From Rhodospirillaceae bacterium UBA4468 (GTDB lineage Bacteria > Pseudomonadota > Alphaproteobacteria > Rhodospirillales > Casp-alpha2), in contig DGOK01000017.1 of assembly GCA_002389385.1 (NCBI GenBank), positions 3,365 to 37,465 on the forward strand: DNA of 34,101 nt, in the 5' to 3' direction. The position numbers and the translations under genes are program-made. Under the pieces are notes generated by a model. It was not told where the DNA came from and made no database searches. It saw nothing but the letters and a program-made list of their open reading frames with translations. Positions within the stretch are counted from its first letter, which is position 1. Each line of letters starts with the position of its first letter. Shown in pieces: positions 6,904 through 14,176 of the stretch.

Positions 6904-8772
6904 TCAGAATGCTTTCGTCGTATTAGGTCGCGTTTTATTCGATGGCGTAAAGCCGGAACGTTCTGCCTCTCTTGGTTCTTTGACCCAAACCTCTCGATTT
7001 GGATGAATGCCGCCGCCACGTGATGCTGGTACCGCAGAATGACGCGCACGGTGTAAAAGGCGTGTGTCCGCGTCCCCACAAAACGGATGAGTGCCGCCAT
7101 TGTCCGCAACTTCTTTCTCCCAAACCGCTTTGCGCTTAGCAAGCGTATCTGGACCATCAAGTGCTGCGCAATTCAGCTCGTTGGTATTTAGGTCTGCGAT
7201 AATCTCATCCCCATCATGGATGAATGCGATTGGGCCACCGAGTGCCGCTTCAGGCCCCACATGCCCAATGACCAGCCCAACAGAGCCACCAGAGAAACGC
7301 GCATCTGTCATTAAGGCAATCACGATGCCTTTATCGCGACAAAGGGTTGTGATGCGGGCCGTCGGGTCGAGCATTTCCGGCATACCTGGTGCACCACTTG
7401 GGCCTTCATAGCGAACAATGACCATATCGTTGTTTTGGAAGCTATCAGGTGTATCGTCGAGGGCCTTCAGAAGGTCGCTTTGCCCATTGAAAATGCGTGC
7501 TTTGCCGCGGAAAAGGTTATCACCTAGGCCGCCCTCAACACCCGCAAGTTTTAAGATGGCAGAAAAATCTGGTGACAAGTTACCACCAAGTAAGCGCAAT
7601 CCACCGGTTGGTTTGTAGGGCGTTTCAACGGTGTAGACCACTGTGCCGTCCGGACCTGGTGTATTGAGGCGTTCGACCTGTTCACTGAGCGTTTCGCCCG
7701 TGCAGGTCATGACGTCACCATTCAGTAGGCCCGTCTCAAGAAGTTCGCGCACAATCACTTGAACGCCCCCAACTTTATCGATATCGACCATCGAATATTT
7801 GCCATACGGCCGAGCGTCTGTGAGGACAGGTACGACATACTGTGAGAGGTGATTGAACTCTTCTGGCGTCATGACGTCCTTCCAGAAGTTTTCATATCCG
7901 GCAGCGCGCGCAATCTCAGGCACATGTAAAACGACGTTGGTAGAACCACCGACGGCCAATGCAACGATCAAGGCATTGCGTAAAGAGTCGCGAACAACGA
8001 TATCGCGTGGCTTTAGGTCTGCCTCAATCATTTTTGCTAAATGATGGACAAGTTCGTCTGGAAATTCATTGAGGCGTCTTGGGTCATCCGAAGCGGGTGA
8101 TACCATATGCAGCGGTTGCATACCTGCGACGCCAATAAATGTTTGCATGGTGTTGTACGTGAACATGCCGCCACAACTTCCAATGCCAGGGCACGCATTG
8201 GATGCAATGTGATGGCGGTATTCAGGGTCAGGATGGCCGGCGACTTCATATGCACTGACAATATCGATGGCGCCGCCAGTTTTTGGATCAATGCCAGGAT
8301 GAATGGCGCCGTCAGACATGATGATTGCCGGCTCATTGTGCTCAAGCAGCGCAGCAAGTGTGCCTACAGGGGGTTTGTCACAGGCAACCACCGCGATGGT
8401 TCCAGCAAGGCCACTGGCTTCAAGATGTTCGCAAAGCGCGTCATTGGTGACTTCACGACCAATGAGCGAGTAGCGCATTTCGCGCGTACCATTTCGAATG
8501 CCATCCGAAGTGGCGACTGTGTATTGAGGTTCAACGAGACGTAGCTTCAGTTGGCCAGGCTCGGTTCCAATGCTATCCCTAAGTCGGGCGTGAATCGCAT
8601 TAACTTTGTCTTTGACGCCCAAATAGCATTGGCTATCGCCCTTGGTTCCCACGACGCCGACTGTAGGCTCATGTATTAAATCCGGGCTGGTGCCGAGTTC
8701 CTTTGCCATACCAATGGTTTGAGCCGAGCGCCCAGGATGGCGATCAATGAGTAGGGGTTTGGACTTTAACAT
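6904..8772 (-). CDS. IlvD/Edd family dehydratase
   Basis: A 622-residue member of the dihydroxyacid/phosphogluconate dehydratase family, which removes water from sugar acids or dihydroxyacids to give 2-keto-3-deoxy products using an iron-sulfur cluster and Mg2+. The three expected cluster cysteines are visible: C49 (GDSQC), C131 (ACDK) and C200 (GSCGGM). Other family motifs are TSDGIRNG with MRYSL (about 88-103), GPSGAPGMPEM and TDARFSGGS. The start is well supported by AAGGAGTT 5-8 bases upstream. IlvD itself usually sits with branched-chain amino-acid genes; this one is next to a TRAP importer and catabolic genes, so a sugar-acid or hydroxyacid dehydratase in a degradation pathway is more likely. 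The exact substrate is unknown. Confidence 0.88.
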   Translation of the reverse strand: MLKSKPLLIDRHPGRSAQTIGMAKELGTSPDLIHEPTVGVVGTKGDSQCYLGVKDKVNAIHARLRDSIGTEPGQLKLRLVEPQYTVATSDGIRNGTREMRYSLIGREVTNDALCEHLEASGLAGTIAVVACDKPPVGTLAALLEHNEPAIIMSDGAIHPGIDPKTGGAIDIVSAYEVAGHPDPEYRHHIASNACPGIGSCGGMFTYNTMQTFIGVAGMQPLHMVSPASDDPRRLNEFPDELVHHLAKMIEADLKPRDIVVRDSLRNALIVALAVGGSTNVVLHVPEIARAAGYENFWKDVMTPEEFNHLSQYVVPVLTDARPYGKYSMVDIDKVGGVQVIVRELLETGLLNGDVMTCTGETLSEQVERLNTPGPDGTVVYTVETPYKPTGGLRLLGGNLSPDFSAILKLAGVEGGLGDNLFRGKARIFNGQSDLLKALDDTPDSFQNNDMVIVRYEGPSGAPGMPEMLDPTARITTLCRDKGIVIALMTDARFSGGSVGLVIGHVGPEAALGGPIAFIHDGDEIIADLNTNELNCAALDGPDTLAKRKAVWEKEVADNGGTHPFCGDADTRLLHRARHSAVPASRGGGIHPNREVWVKEPREAERSGFTPSNKTRPNTTKAF

Positions 8773-8867
8773 AGGAACTCCTTAACGCGAAAAACGGGTA
8801 AGACGCAGTTATGCTTTCACCTTAGTGTACGTCTCTTTTCAAGGGCTCATATGGCCAGCATCGCTTC

Positions 8868-8883
8868 CAGAACTCAAGTTCTG
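8868..8883. promoter_or_regulatory. Candidate operator upstream of dehydratase
   Basis: A perfect inverted repeat CAGAACT-CA-AGTTCTG lies about 95-110 bases upstream of the dehydratase start. It has no T-run and its 2-base spacer is too short for a hairpin loop, so a dimeric regulator site is more likely than a terminator. Confidence 0.35.
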
Positions 8884-8900
8884 ATTTTATTTTTGATGTA

Positions 8901-8959
8901 AAAAAGGGTCGGCTGAAGTGTCTTGTTTTGTTAATTGTTCAAGCCACTTCAGCCCCTTT
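8901..8959 (-). terminator. Rho-independent terminator of the small membrane protein gene
   Basis: Arms GGCTGAAGTG (8911-8920) and CACTTCAGCC (8945-8954) pair perfectly, extended by AAAGG/CCTTT with a 3-base bulge, around a 24-base loop. Read on the minus strand it ends in CCCTTTTTT, just after the stop at 8966, as expected for a terminator of that gene. Confidence 0.75.
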
Positions 8960-8965
8960 GCAAAG

Positions 8966-9193
8966 TTACTTATTGAGTTTCTCCTGTATCGCCGGTGATA
9001 CGATCATCGCAGGAGGGCCTATAATTTTGTTCCCTCTGGTGTCTACGATGGCTGGCCTAAATTCTGACATTCCTGTGGTGTCACGGAGGACAAGGTTATT
9101 GAGTGCAAGCACGACAATGGCTGCCAGTAGTACGATGCCCATTAAAATCAGTAGCTTGCTTGCGCGGCGTTCAATATCGTTAATGCTCGTCAT
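8966..9193 (-). CDS. Small single-pass membrane protein, unknown function (75 aa)
   Basis: A 75-residue protein starting at the ATG at 9193, which has AAAGGAAA upstream. It has a charged N-terminus (IERRASK), one strong membrane segment (about 13-33, LLILMGIVLLAAIVVLALNNL) and a polar C-terminal tail of about 40 residues containing GNKIIGPP. It has its own terminator, which supports expression as a single gene. No family is recognised. It lies between the dehydratase and a divergently transcribed LysR gene, so it may be controlled by that regulator. Confidence 0.6.
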   Translation of the reverse strand: MTSINDIERRASKLLILMGIVLLAAIVVLALNNLVLRDTTGMSEFRPAIVDTRGNKIIGPPAMIVSPAIQEKLNK

Positions 9194-9362
9194 TTTACAT
9201 TTCCTTTCGTACACAAGCCGGATGCCAAAACGACACACGTTGCAGGTGCAGTTATTCTCTGTTGGTTATGAATATGGGCCAGCACTAGACATTCATAAAA
9301 TGAGTAATTAGAATCTAAGGCATGAATTTAAATTATGACTTAGTGTTTCAAAGGATGACTTC

Positions 9363-10241
9363 ATGATCCCCAACTTAGAGAGTGATCTTCTGCGCACACT
9401 CGTCGCCATTGCCGAGACCAGTAACTTCACGCGCGCCTCTAAAGTTGTTGGGCTTACGCAGTCTGCGGTGAGCGTTCAAATGAAGAAGTTGGAAGAAATT
9501 GTTGATGAGCGATTGTTTGAACGTGGTCCTCGTGGCGTGGTGCTCACGCTCGCAGGCGAAAAGCTCGTCAAGGATGCGAGACGCATCATCTTACTGCTGG
9601 ATCAGGCTTCAGCGTCATTGCACTCAGAACCTCTAGATGGATGTGTCCGTGTCGGCATACCCGAGGAATATGGCGGGACGGTTCTGCCTCAAGTCTTGTC
9701 GCGATTTTGCAAGATACATCCAAAGGTCGAGGTTATCGTTCGTTGTAGTCCGTCATCTGAGCTTAATGCTGAACTCGACAAGGGTGACCTGGACTTGGTC
9801 GTGGTCCATGAGGAAGCGGATAAAGTGGGAGGTGAGGTTCTTTTCAATGATCCCGTGGTCTGGATTACATCAGACGAACATTTCCAACACGAATGTACGC
9901 CATTGCCGGTTGCGATCTATGAAAAAGGATGTTGGTGGCGAGAATGGGCACTTGGTGGGCTCGACCAGAGACAGAAGGATTATCGCATTGCGTATGTGAG
10001 TAATAGCCCTTTTGGCCTTAAGGCAGCAGCGTCATCTGGTATTGCTGTGGCGATACTTGCGCAAAGCCAAATCCCTGATGGGTGCCGGGAACTCACCCCG
10101 GAAGAGGGCTTTCCTCGCCTCCAAGGGACGAACATGGTTCTTCGGCAACGCACGCAAAATAAATGTGACGCAAGATTAGGCATGGCACAAGCCATACGTG
10201 AAGCATTCCATGCATCCGCAGTACATGCGAAAGTGGCTTGA
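9363..10241 (+). CDS. LysR-family transcriptional regulator (LrhA-like)
   Basis: A 292-residue LysR regulator. The N-terminal winged helix-turn-helix spans about residues 6-65, with the typical FTRASKVVGLTQSAVSVQMKKLE recognition region followed by LFERGPRGVVLT. The remaining part is a periplasmic-binding-like effector domain with the late FGLKAAASSGIAVAI signature. The sequence style (ESDLLRTLVAIAETSNFTRAS) is close to the LrhA/HexA branch. Ribosome site AAAGGAtgacttc precedes the ATG. It is divergent from the small membrane protein gene, so it may regulate that gene and perhaps the dehydratase beyond. A short dyad TCAT-AAA-ATGA at 9293-9303 in the shared promoter region is a weak candidate site. 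Confidence 0.9.
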   Translation: MIPNLESDLLRTLVAIAETSNFTRASKVVGLTQSAVSVQMKKLEEIVDERLFERGPRGVVLTLAGEKLVKDARRIILLLDQASASLHSEPLDGCVRVGIPEEYGGTVLPQVLSRFCKIHPKVEVIVRCSPSSELNAELDKGDLDLVVVHEEADKVGGEVLFNDPVVWITSDEHFQHECTPLPVAIYEKGCWWREWALGGLDQRQKDYRIAYVSNSPFGLKAAASSGIAVAILAQSQIPDGCRELTPEEGFPRLQGTNMVLRQRTQNKCDARLGMAQAIREAFHASAVHAKVA

Positions 10242-10295
10242 TTGATAAATTGGACGGCTTCAAGAAAACAAACAGCTCTATCAGGTCAATCGCTA

Positions 10296-10781
10296 TCAGA
10301 AGTTTTTTACCTGCATTGAAACCGTCTTCCCGCTCTCGAGTTCGCGCGACCCAATAGCGACGAACCCTCTTTTCTGATGAAATTTTAGCGAGTCTTCATT
10401 CGGCGGCATGAGGTCCATCTCGGCGGCGATTTGCAAAAGGCCTTGTTGTTGCGCCCAGTCAATCACGTAAGCATATAGCTGACTGCCAATCCCGTGACCG
10501 CGACCATCCTCTGATATGACGATACGATCAATATAGACATAGCGATTTAATCGGTCGTCAAACCATTGAAAGTTGTCGTTCTCATAGGTGTCGCCCTGGG
10601 CCATGGTCAACACAAAGCCGACGATCTTGCCCTCGTTTTCTGCTACAAGACAAAGGCTCGAGATATCAAATAAATGCTTAAATCGGGACGCATCCATCGG
10701 GCTTGTCACAGCGACAAACGTCTTGTTCAGCGCAACAATGTCATCGGTATGGGCTAACGTGGCCGGATAAATCTTCATCAT
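10296..10781 (-). CDS. GNAT-family N-acetyltransferase
   Basis: A 161-residue single-domain acetyltransferase. The acetyl-CoA motif is seen as IDRIVISEDGRGHGIGSQL (about 89-107; R-x-x-G-x-G/A form) and is followed by the usual LYAYVIDWAQQQG helix, with the C-terminal FHQKRGFVAIG (about 134-144) completing the fold. Two tandem ATG codons open the frame; GAGAGG about 11 bases before the first favours it. The gene is divergent from the second LysR gene. The acceptor is unknown and no link to the neighbouring pathway is evident. Confidence 0.85.
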   Translation of the reverse strand: MMKIYPATLAHTDDIVALNKTFVAVTSPMDASRFKHLFDISSLCLVAENEGKIVGFVLTMAQGDTYENDNFQWFDDRLNRYVYIDRIVISEDGRGHGIGSQLYAYVIDWAQQQGLLQIAAEMDLMPPNEDSLKFHQKRGFVAIGSRELESGKTVSMQVKNF

Positions 10782-10872
10782 TGTTAGACTGACCTCTCTT
10801 GTAAGGCGCTGTCAATTTCGCAATCATCTGTTCTTGCAGTGACCATTGCTGCGCAAGTGTAGGGGGAGCGTC

Positions 10873-11754
10873 TTGTCTGTTTCACTGTTGAAGACGTTGA
10901 TTGCAATCTCGGAGCGCGGGAGTTTCAGTGCTGCCGCAGACGAGATATGTATTTCCCAAGCTGCTGTTGGCCAACAAATGAAGCGCCTTGAAGAGAACCT
11001 CAACGTCACGTTGTTCGACAGGTCACAAAGAACGCTGACGCTCAATCAACTCGGGAAAGCGTTGGTCCCAAAAGCACGGGATATTGTCCATGCTTACGAG
11101 ACCATGCTTGATGATCTTGTTGGTGGTGCTGCACATTTTGGCCAACTGACGTTGGGTGCTGTGCCCTCAACAACCTCAATCATGGTGCCGATGGCGATCA
11201 AGCGACTTGTTACCGCCCATCCAAACCTGCATGTGCACGTGGTAACGGGTCTCTCTGATGATCTGACAGATCAGTTGGAGCGCGGCGCGTTAGATGTCGC
11301 GATACTCAGTTTAAAAGATAAGCCTAGCGCCAATATGAACTGGCAGCCATTGGCTGAAGAAGAAATGGTTTTGCTCACATCACCACAGTTAAGTGGTGAT
11401 GATCCGCTGCAACTCCTACGTGAACAGCCATATATACGTCATACGCGCCGCGGCGCTGTTGGGGTTTTGGCCGAGGCATGGCTGTCTGAAAACAATATTC
11501 CTGTCCGCGGTACGATGGAATTGGAATCACTGGATTCGGTCGTAAACATGGTGTCCCACAATCTTGGTGTTTCCCTCGTGCCCAATATTTGTGTTCCGGG
11601 TGCAGCATTCGCAGCGATGAGGGCGATTCCATTAGGGGGTAAATCGATTTCACGGAAGCTCGGTATTTTAACCCGTGCAGATTGCCCAAAGTTTCTGTTG
11701 GTAGATCAGTTGCTGAAGGAGCTCTTGGGAACGATTCCTGTAAAATCTGTTTAA
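10873..11754 (+). CDS. LysR-family transcriptional regulator, probable activator of comDE-type operon
   Basis: A 293-residue LysR protein with the N-terminal helix-turn-helix (FSAAADEICISQAAVGQQMKRLE then LFDRSQRTLTLNQLG) and an effector-binding domain containing LERGALDVAIL and a late VVNMVSHNLGVSLVPN. The frame is open to a TTG at 10846, but the TTG at 10873 is preferred: AGGGGGAG ends four bases upstream and the protein then begins at the usual LysR position (SVSLLKTLIAISERGSF). It lies directly upstream of and in the same orientation as the decarboxylase operon, with a perfect 9-bp-arm dyad between them. It is likely the local regulator of that operon. Confidence 0.88.
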   Translation: MSVSLLKTLIAISERGSFSAAADEICISQAAVGQQMKRLEENLNVTLFDRSQRTLTLNQLGKALVPKARDIVHAYETMLDDLVGGAAHFGQLTLGAVPSTTSIMVPMAIKRLVTAHPNLHVHVVTGLSDDLTDQLERGALDVAILSLKDKPSANMNWQPLAEEEMVLLTSPQLSGDDPLQLLREQPYIRHTRRGAVGVLAEAWLSENNIPVRGTMELESLDSVVNMVSHNLGVSLVPNICVPGAAFAAMRAIPLGGKSISRKLGILTRADCPKFLLVDQLLKELLGTIPVKSV

Positions 11755-11760
11755 ACAATG

Positions 11761-11783
11761 ACATTAAAGAATATCTTTAATGT
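11761..11783. promoter_or_regulatory. Perfect dyad upstream of decarboxylase operon (candidate LysR site)
   Basis: ACATTAAAG-AATAT-CTTTAATGT is a perfect 9-bp inverted repeat seven bases after the LysR stop. A possible -10 element TACAAT lies at 11835-11840; the dyad centre would then be about 70-75 bases before the start of transcription, near the usual recognition position of LysR activators. It could also be a weak terminator of the LysR gene, but only TTTG follows. Confidence 0.5.
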
Positions 11784-11858
11784 TTGTAAAAATTATATGA
11801 TTTGACGAATGCATGGCTTTAGTTAGGTTCTAGTTACAATCTTTTTTGGGAGAATTCA

Positions 11859-12362
11859 GTGTCAGTAAATAAACGTATCGTGGCGGACTTTGTGAAGAAC
11901 GATATTTCGTTCGTCACCACAGTGCCGTGTAAGCAGCTAGCCGGTGTTATCGATGAAATCGAAAATAGCCTGGAGATCTTTCATATTCCGTCGAATAAAG
12001 AAGATGAGGGAATGGGTCTTTGTGCTGGTGCTTTCATGGGCGGCAAACGCCCGGCTATCATCATGCAGAACACAGCTTTGGGCGTAACGTTGAATACGCT
12101 CGCCACGCTGACACAGTTCTATCGTATGCCATTGCCGATGCTGATCAGTTATCGCGGTGAACTTGGTGAGCCCGTAGCATGCCAAGTCGAAATGGCTGTT
12201 CACACTAAGGCACTTTTGACGCAATTCCTGATCCCGACCTATCACTTCCACAAGGAATCAGATGCGGACGAGCTCGATAACATTCTGAAATACACATTCA
12301 TGTGCAACAAGCCAGTTGCCATCCTGACCGATGCGACTTTCTGGAAAGGAGAAAAAGAATGA
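11859..12362 (+). CDS. comD: 2-oxoacid decarboxylase alpha subunit, sulfopyruvate decarboxylase (ComD) type
   Basis: A 167-residue TPP-enzyme N-terminal (Pyr) domain protein. It matches the alpha subunit of sulfopyruvate decarboxylase and the corresponding half of phosphonopyruvate decarboxylase: TVPCKQLAG (21-29), the NKEDEGMGLCAGA segment with the cofactor-activating Glu (about 48-50), KRPAIIMQNTALG (63-75) and MLISYRGELGE (near 94-104). The GTG start at 11859 has GGGAGA 6 bases upstream. It overlaps the beta-subunit gene by ATGA. The family splits a 2-oxoacid into CO2 and an aldehyde; sulfopyruvate or phosphonopyruvate are the known substrates. No xsc, phosphonatase or sulfite-export gene is present here, so the substrate assignment is tentative. 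Confidence 0.82.
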   Translation: MSVNKRIVADFVKNDISFVTTVPCKQLAGVIDEIENSLEIFHIPSNKEDEGMGLCAGAFMGGKRPAIIMQNTALGVTLNTLATLTQFYRMPLPMLISYRGELGEPVACQVEMAVHTKALLTQFLIPTYHFHKESDADELDNILKYTFMCNKPVAILTDATFWKGEKE

Positions 12363-12922
12363 TCCGCTCCGAAGTACTCAAAAGCCTGCTCCCTGTAATT
12401 TCTGACGAATTCGTCGTGTGCAACATTGGCCTTCCAAGCCAAGAACTTCATATGATGGATGATCAGCCAACGAACTTCTACATGCTCGGTACCATGGGAC
12501 TGTCATCCTCGATCGGTCTCGGCGTTGCTTTGGTACAAAACCAGAAAGTCATTTCTATTGATGGTGACGGATCGGTTCTGACGAACTTTGGTACGTTGCC
12601 AACGATTGCCAACAATGTTGCTGATAACTTTATTCTGCTCATCATTGATAACGGCAGCTATGGCTCTACAGGTGATCAGCCAACGTATGCTGGTAAGAAG
12701 ACATCACTCTCAGCCGTTGCTACAGCATGTGGTTGTGAGAACGTTGTCGAGTGCCAGGCTGAAGATGCGGCAGAAACACTCAAAGCAGCATTAGCCAGCA
12801 ACAAGATGACGATCATCGTTTGTAAGTGCGAGTCTGGGAATATCCCAGTGCCAGTCATCACCATGGATCCGGTCTCCATCCGAGATCGCTTCATGAACGA
12901 GCTTAAGGTTCGTAACGGGTAA
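12359..12922 (+). CDS. comE: 2-oxoacid decarboxylase beta subunit, sulfopyruvate decarboxylase (ComE) type
   Basis: A 187-residue TPP-binding (PP) domain protein, partner of the preceding gene. The thiamine diphosphate/Mg2+ motif is complete: GDGS (69-72) followed about 26 residues later by N98 in LIIDNGSYGSTGDQ (94-106). LGTMGLSSSIGLG (43-55) is also typical. The start ATG at 12359 overlaps the alpha-subunit stop by four bases and is preceded by AAAGGAG. A frame extension to 12302 exists but would run inside the alpha gene and is not used. Separate alpha and beta subunits are typical of ComDE, while many phosphonopyruvate decarboxylases are single chains. Confidence 0.84.
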   Translation: MIRSEVLKSLLPVISDEFVVCNIGLPSQELHMMDDQPTNFYMLGTMGLSSSIGLGVALVQNQKVISIDGDGSVLTNFGTLPTIANNVADNFILLIIDNGSYGSTGDQPTYAGKKTSLSAVATACGCENVVECQAEDAAETLKAALASNKMTIIVCKCESGNIPVPVITMDPVSIRDRFMNELKVRNG

Positions 12923-12926
12923 TCTG

Positions 12927-12950
12927 TCATGGCCGGGTTTCCCGGCGTGA
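12927..12950 (+). promoter_or_regulatory. GC-rich intercistronic hairpin
   Basis: GCCGGG-TTT-CCCGGC (12932-12946), extended by TCAT/GTGA with one bulged base, starts five bases after the beta-subunit stop. No T-run follows, so it is more likely an mRNA 3'-end protector or processing barrier between the decarboxylase genes and the downstream oxidase than a strong terminator. Confidence 0.5.
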
Positions 12951-13047
12951 CAATGCAGATCGCGTGTCAGGCCGTCCGTAGGTAGGTTTTCTTTAAACGT
13001 ATGGATCGCCGCACGCGAGCCGCTCTCCTGATCTGAGGAAAAGCTCA

Positions 13048-14172
13048 ATGTTTTTCAACTCTGATATCCATTCAAGCGAAGATGCCAGACGCCTTGCGAA
13101 AAGGTATCTGCCGTGGATGGTCTTCGATTATATCGATGGGGCTGCGGGTAACGAATTTGGTGAAAAACTAAATCGCCAAACACTACAGAATATCCATCTT
13201 GAGCCGCGTGTTTTGAACAATGTTGAGCATCGTTCCCTAAGCGTTCCGTTGTTTGGCAAAGACGCTGGATTACCATTTGGCATCAGCCCTATGGGTATGT
13301 GTAATTTATCGCGTCCGGGTGCGGACCTCATGCTGGCACGTATGGCAGCGAATAAGAAAATCCCTGTTGGTGTTTCAACGGCGGCATCGACCTCGCTGGA
13401 AACTATGATTGAGGTCAGCGAAGGGCAGGCCTGGTTTCAGCTTTATTTCAGCGGTGATGAAACGTCTTCTCTATCTTTGATTAACCGCGCAGAAGTGGCT
13501 GGATACGAAACGCTGGTCTGGACGGTCGATGTACCAGAAGTTGGCCGTCGTCCTCGCGAGTTACGTCGCGGATTTAAAATGCCATTTCATATTGGCGTGC
13601 CACATTTCATCGACTTTGCGCTGCATCCAGAATGGTCATTGTCGAGCCTTTATCATGGTAAGCCGGAGCTTGCGAATTTTGGCGGCGAACACGAAAAGTT
13701 TGATCGTCATGCCAGTCGCGCCGGTGCTGATTGGGATCTTCTCGATCGGATCAGGTCTGCGTGGAAAGGCAAGCTTGTGATCAAGGGTGTTTTAAATGCG
13801 GAAGATGCCTGCAAGATGAAAGGCGCTGGTGTCGATGGGATACTTGTGTCGAGCCATGGCGGGCGCCAACTAGATAGTGCGCCGCCGCCAATCAATGCGC
13901 TTAAACGTATCCGCAAGGCCGTCGGTAAGAAGTTTCCACTGTTTTATGATTCAGGTCTCCGCAGTGGCGAGGACGTCATCAAAGCTTATGCCGTTGGTGC
14001 AGATTATGTGTTCTTTGGCCGTCCGTTTCAGTTTTCCATTGCGGCCAATGGTGAACGCGGTCTAAAGCAGATGTTCGACGTCCTCACAGACGAAGTCAGC
14101 ATAACCCTGGCGCAAGTCGGCATGACCAATATGCTCGACGTAAAGAAGGGCACATGTATTTCAGCGGAGTAA
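13048..14172 (+). CDS. FMN-dependent 2-hydroxyacid oxidase/dehydrogenase (LldD/GOX family)
   Basis: A 374-residue TIM-barrel flavoprotein. Key residues of the family are visible: YIDGAAGNE (28-36), QLYF (131-134), TVDVP (159-163), K246, catalytic base H270 and R273 in SSHGGRQLDSAPP (268-280), and the FMN-phosphate motifs DSGLRSG (301-307) and GRPF (324-327). The reaction is oxidation of an (S)-2-hydroxyacid to the 2-oxoacid with electrons passed to O2 or the quinone pool. AGGAAAA precedes the ATG. It follows the decarboxylase genes and is 4 bases from the next gene, so its product is plausibly the substrate of the ComDE-type decarboxylase, for example sulfolactate to sulfopyruvate. Lactate or mandelate-like acids remain possible. 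Confidence 0.87.
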   Translation: MFFNSDIHSSEDARRLAKRYLPWMVFDYIDGAAGNEFGEKLNRQTLQNIHLEPRVLNNVEHRSLSVPLFGKDAGLPFGISPMGMCNLSRPGADLMLARMAANKKIPVGVSTAASTSLETMIEVSEGQAWFQLYFSGDETSSLSLINRAEVAGYETLVWTVDVPEVGRRPRELRRGFKMPFHIGVPHFIDFALHPEWSLSSLYHGKPELANFGGEHEKFDRHASRAGADWDLLDRIRSAWKGKLVIKGVLNAEDACKMKGAGVDGILVSSHGGRQLDSAPPPINALKRIRKAVGKKFPLFYDSGLRSGEDVIKAYAVGADYVFFGRPFQFSIAANGERGLKQMFDVLTDEVSITLAQVGMTNMLDVKKGTCISAE

Positions 14173-14176
14173 AACT

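Noticed and set aside
6837..7160. 107-codon minus-strand ORF overlapping the dehydratase end
   Set aside because: No motifs, and most of it lies in another frame of the dehydratase C-terminus.
12302..12358. Upstream extension of the decarboxylase beta-subunit frame
   Set aside because: It overlaps the alpha-subunit gene, while the ATG at 12359 has a good Shine-Dalgarno and ATGA coupling.
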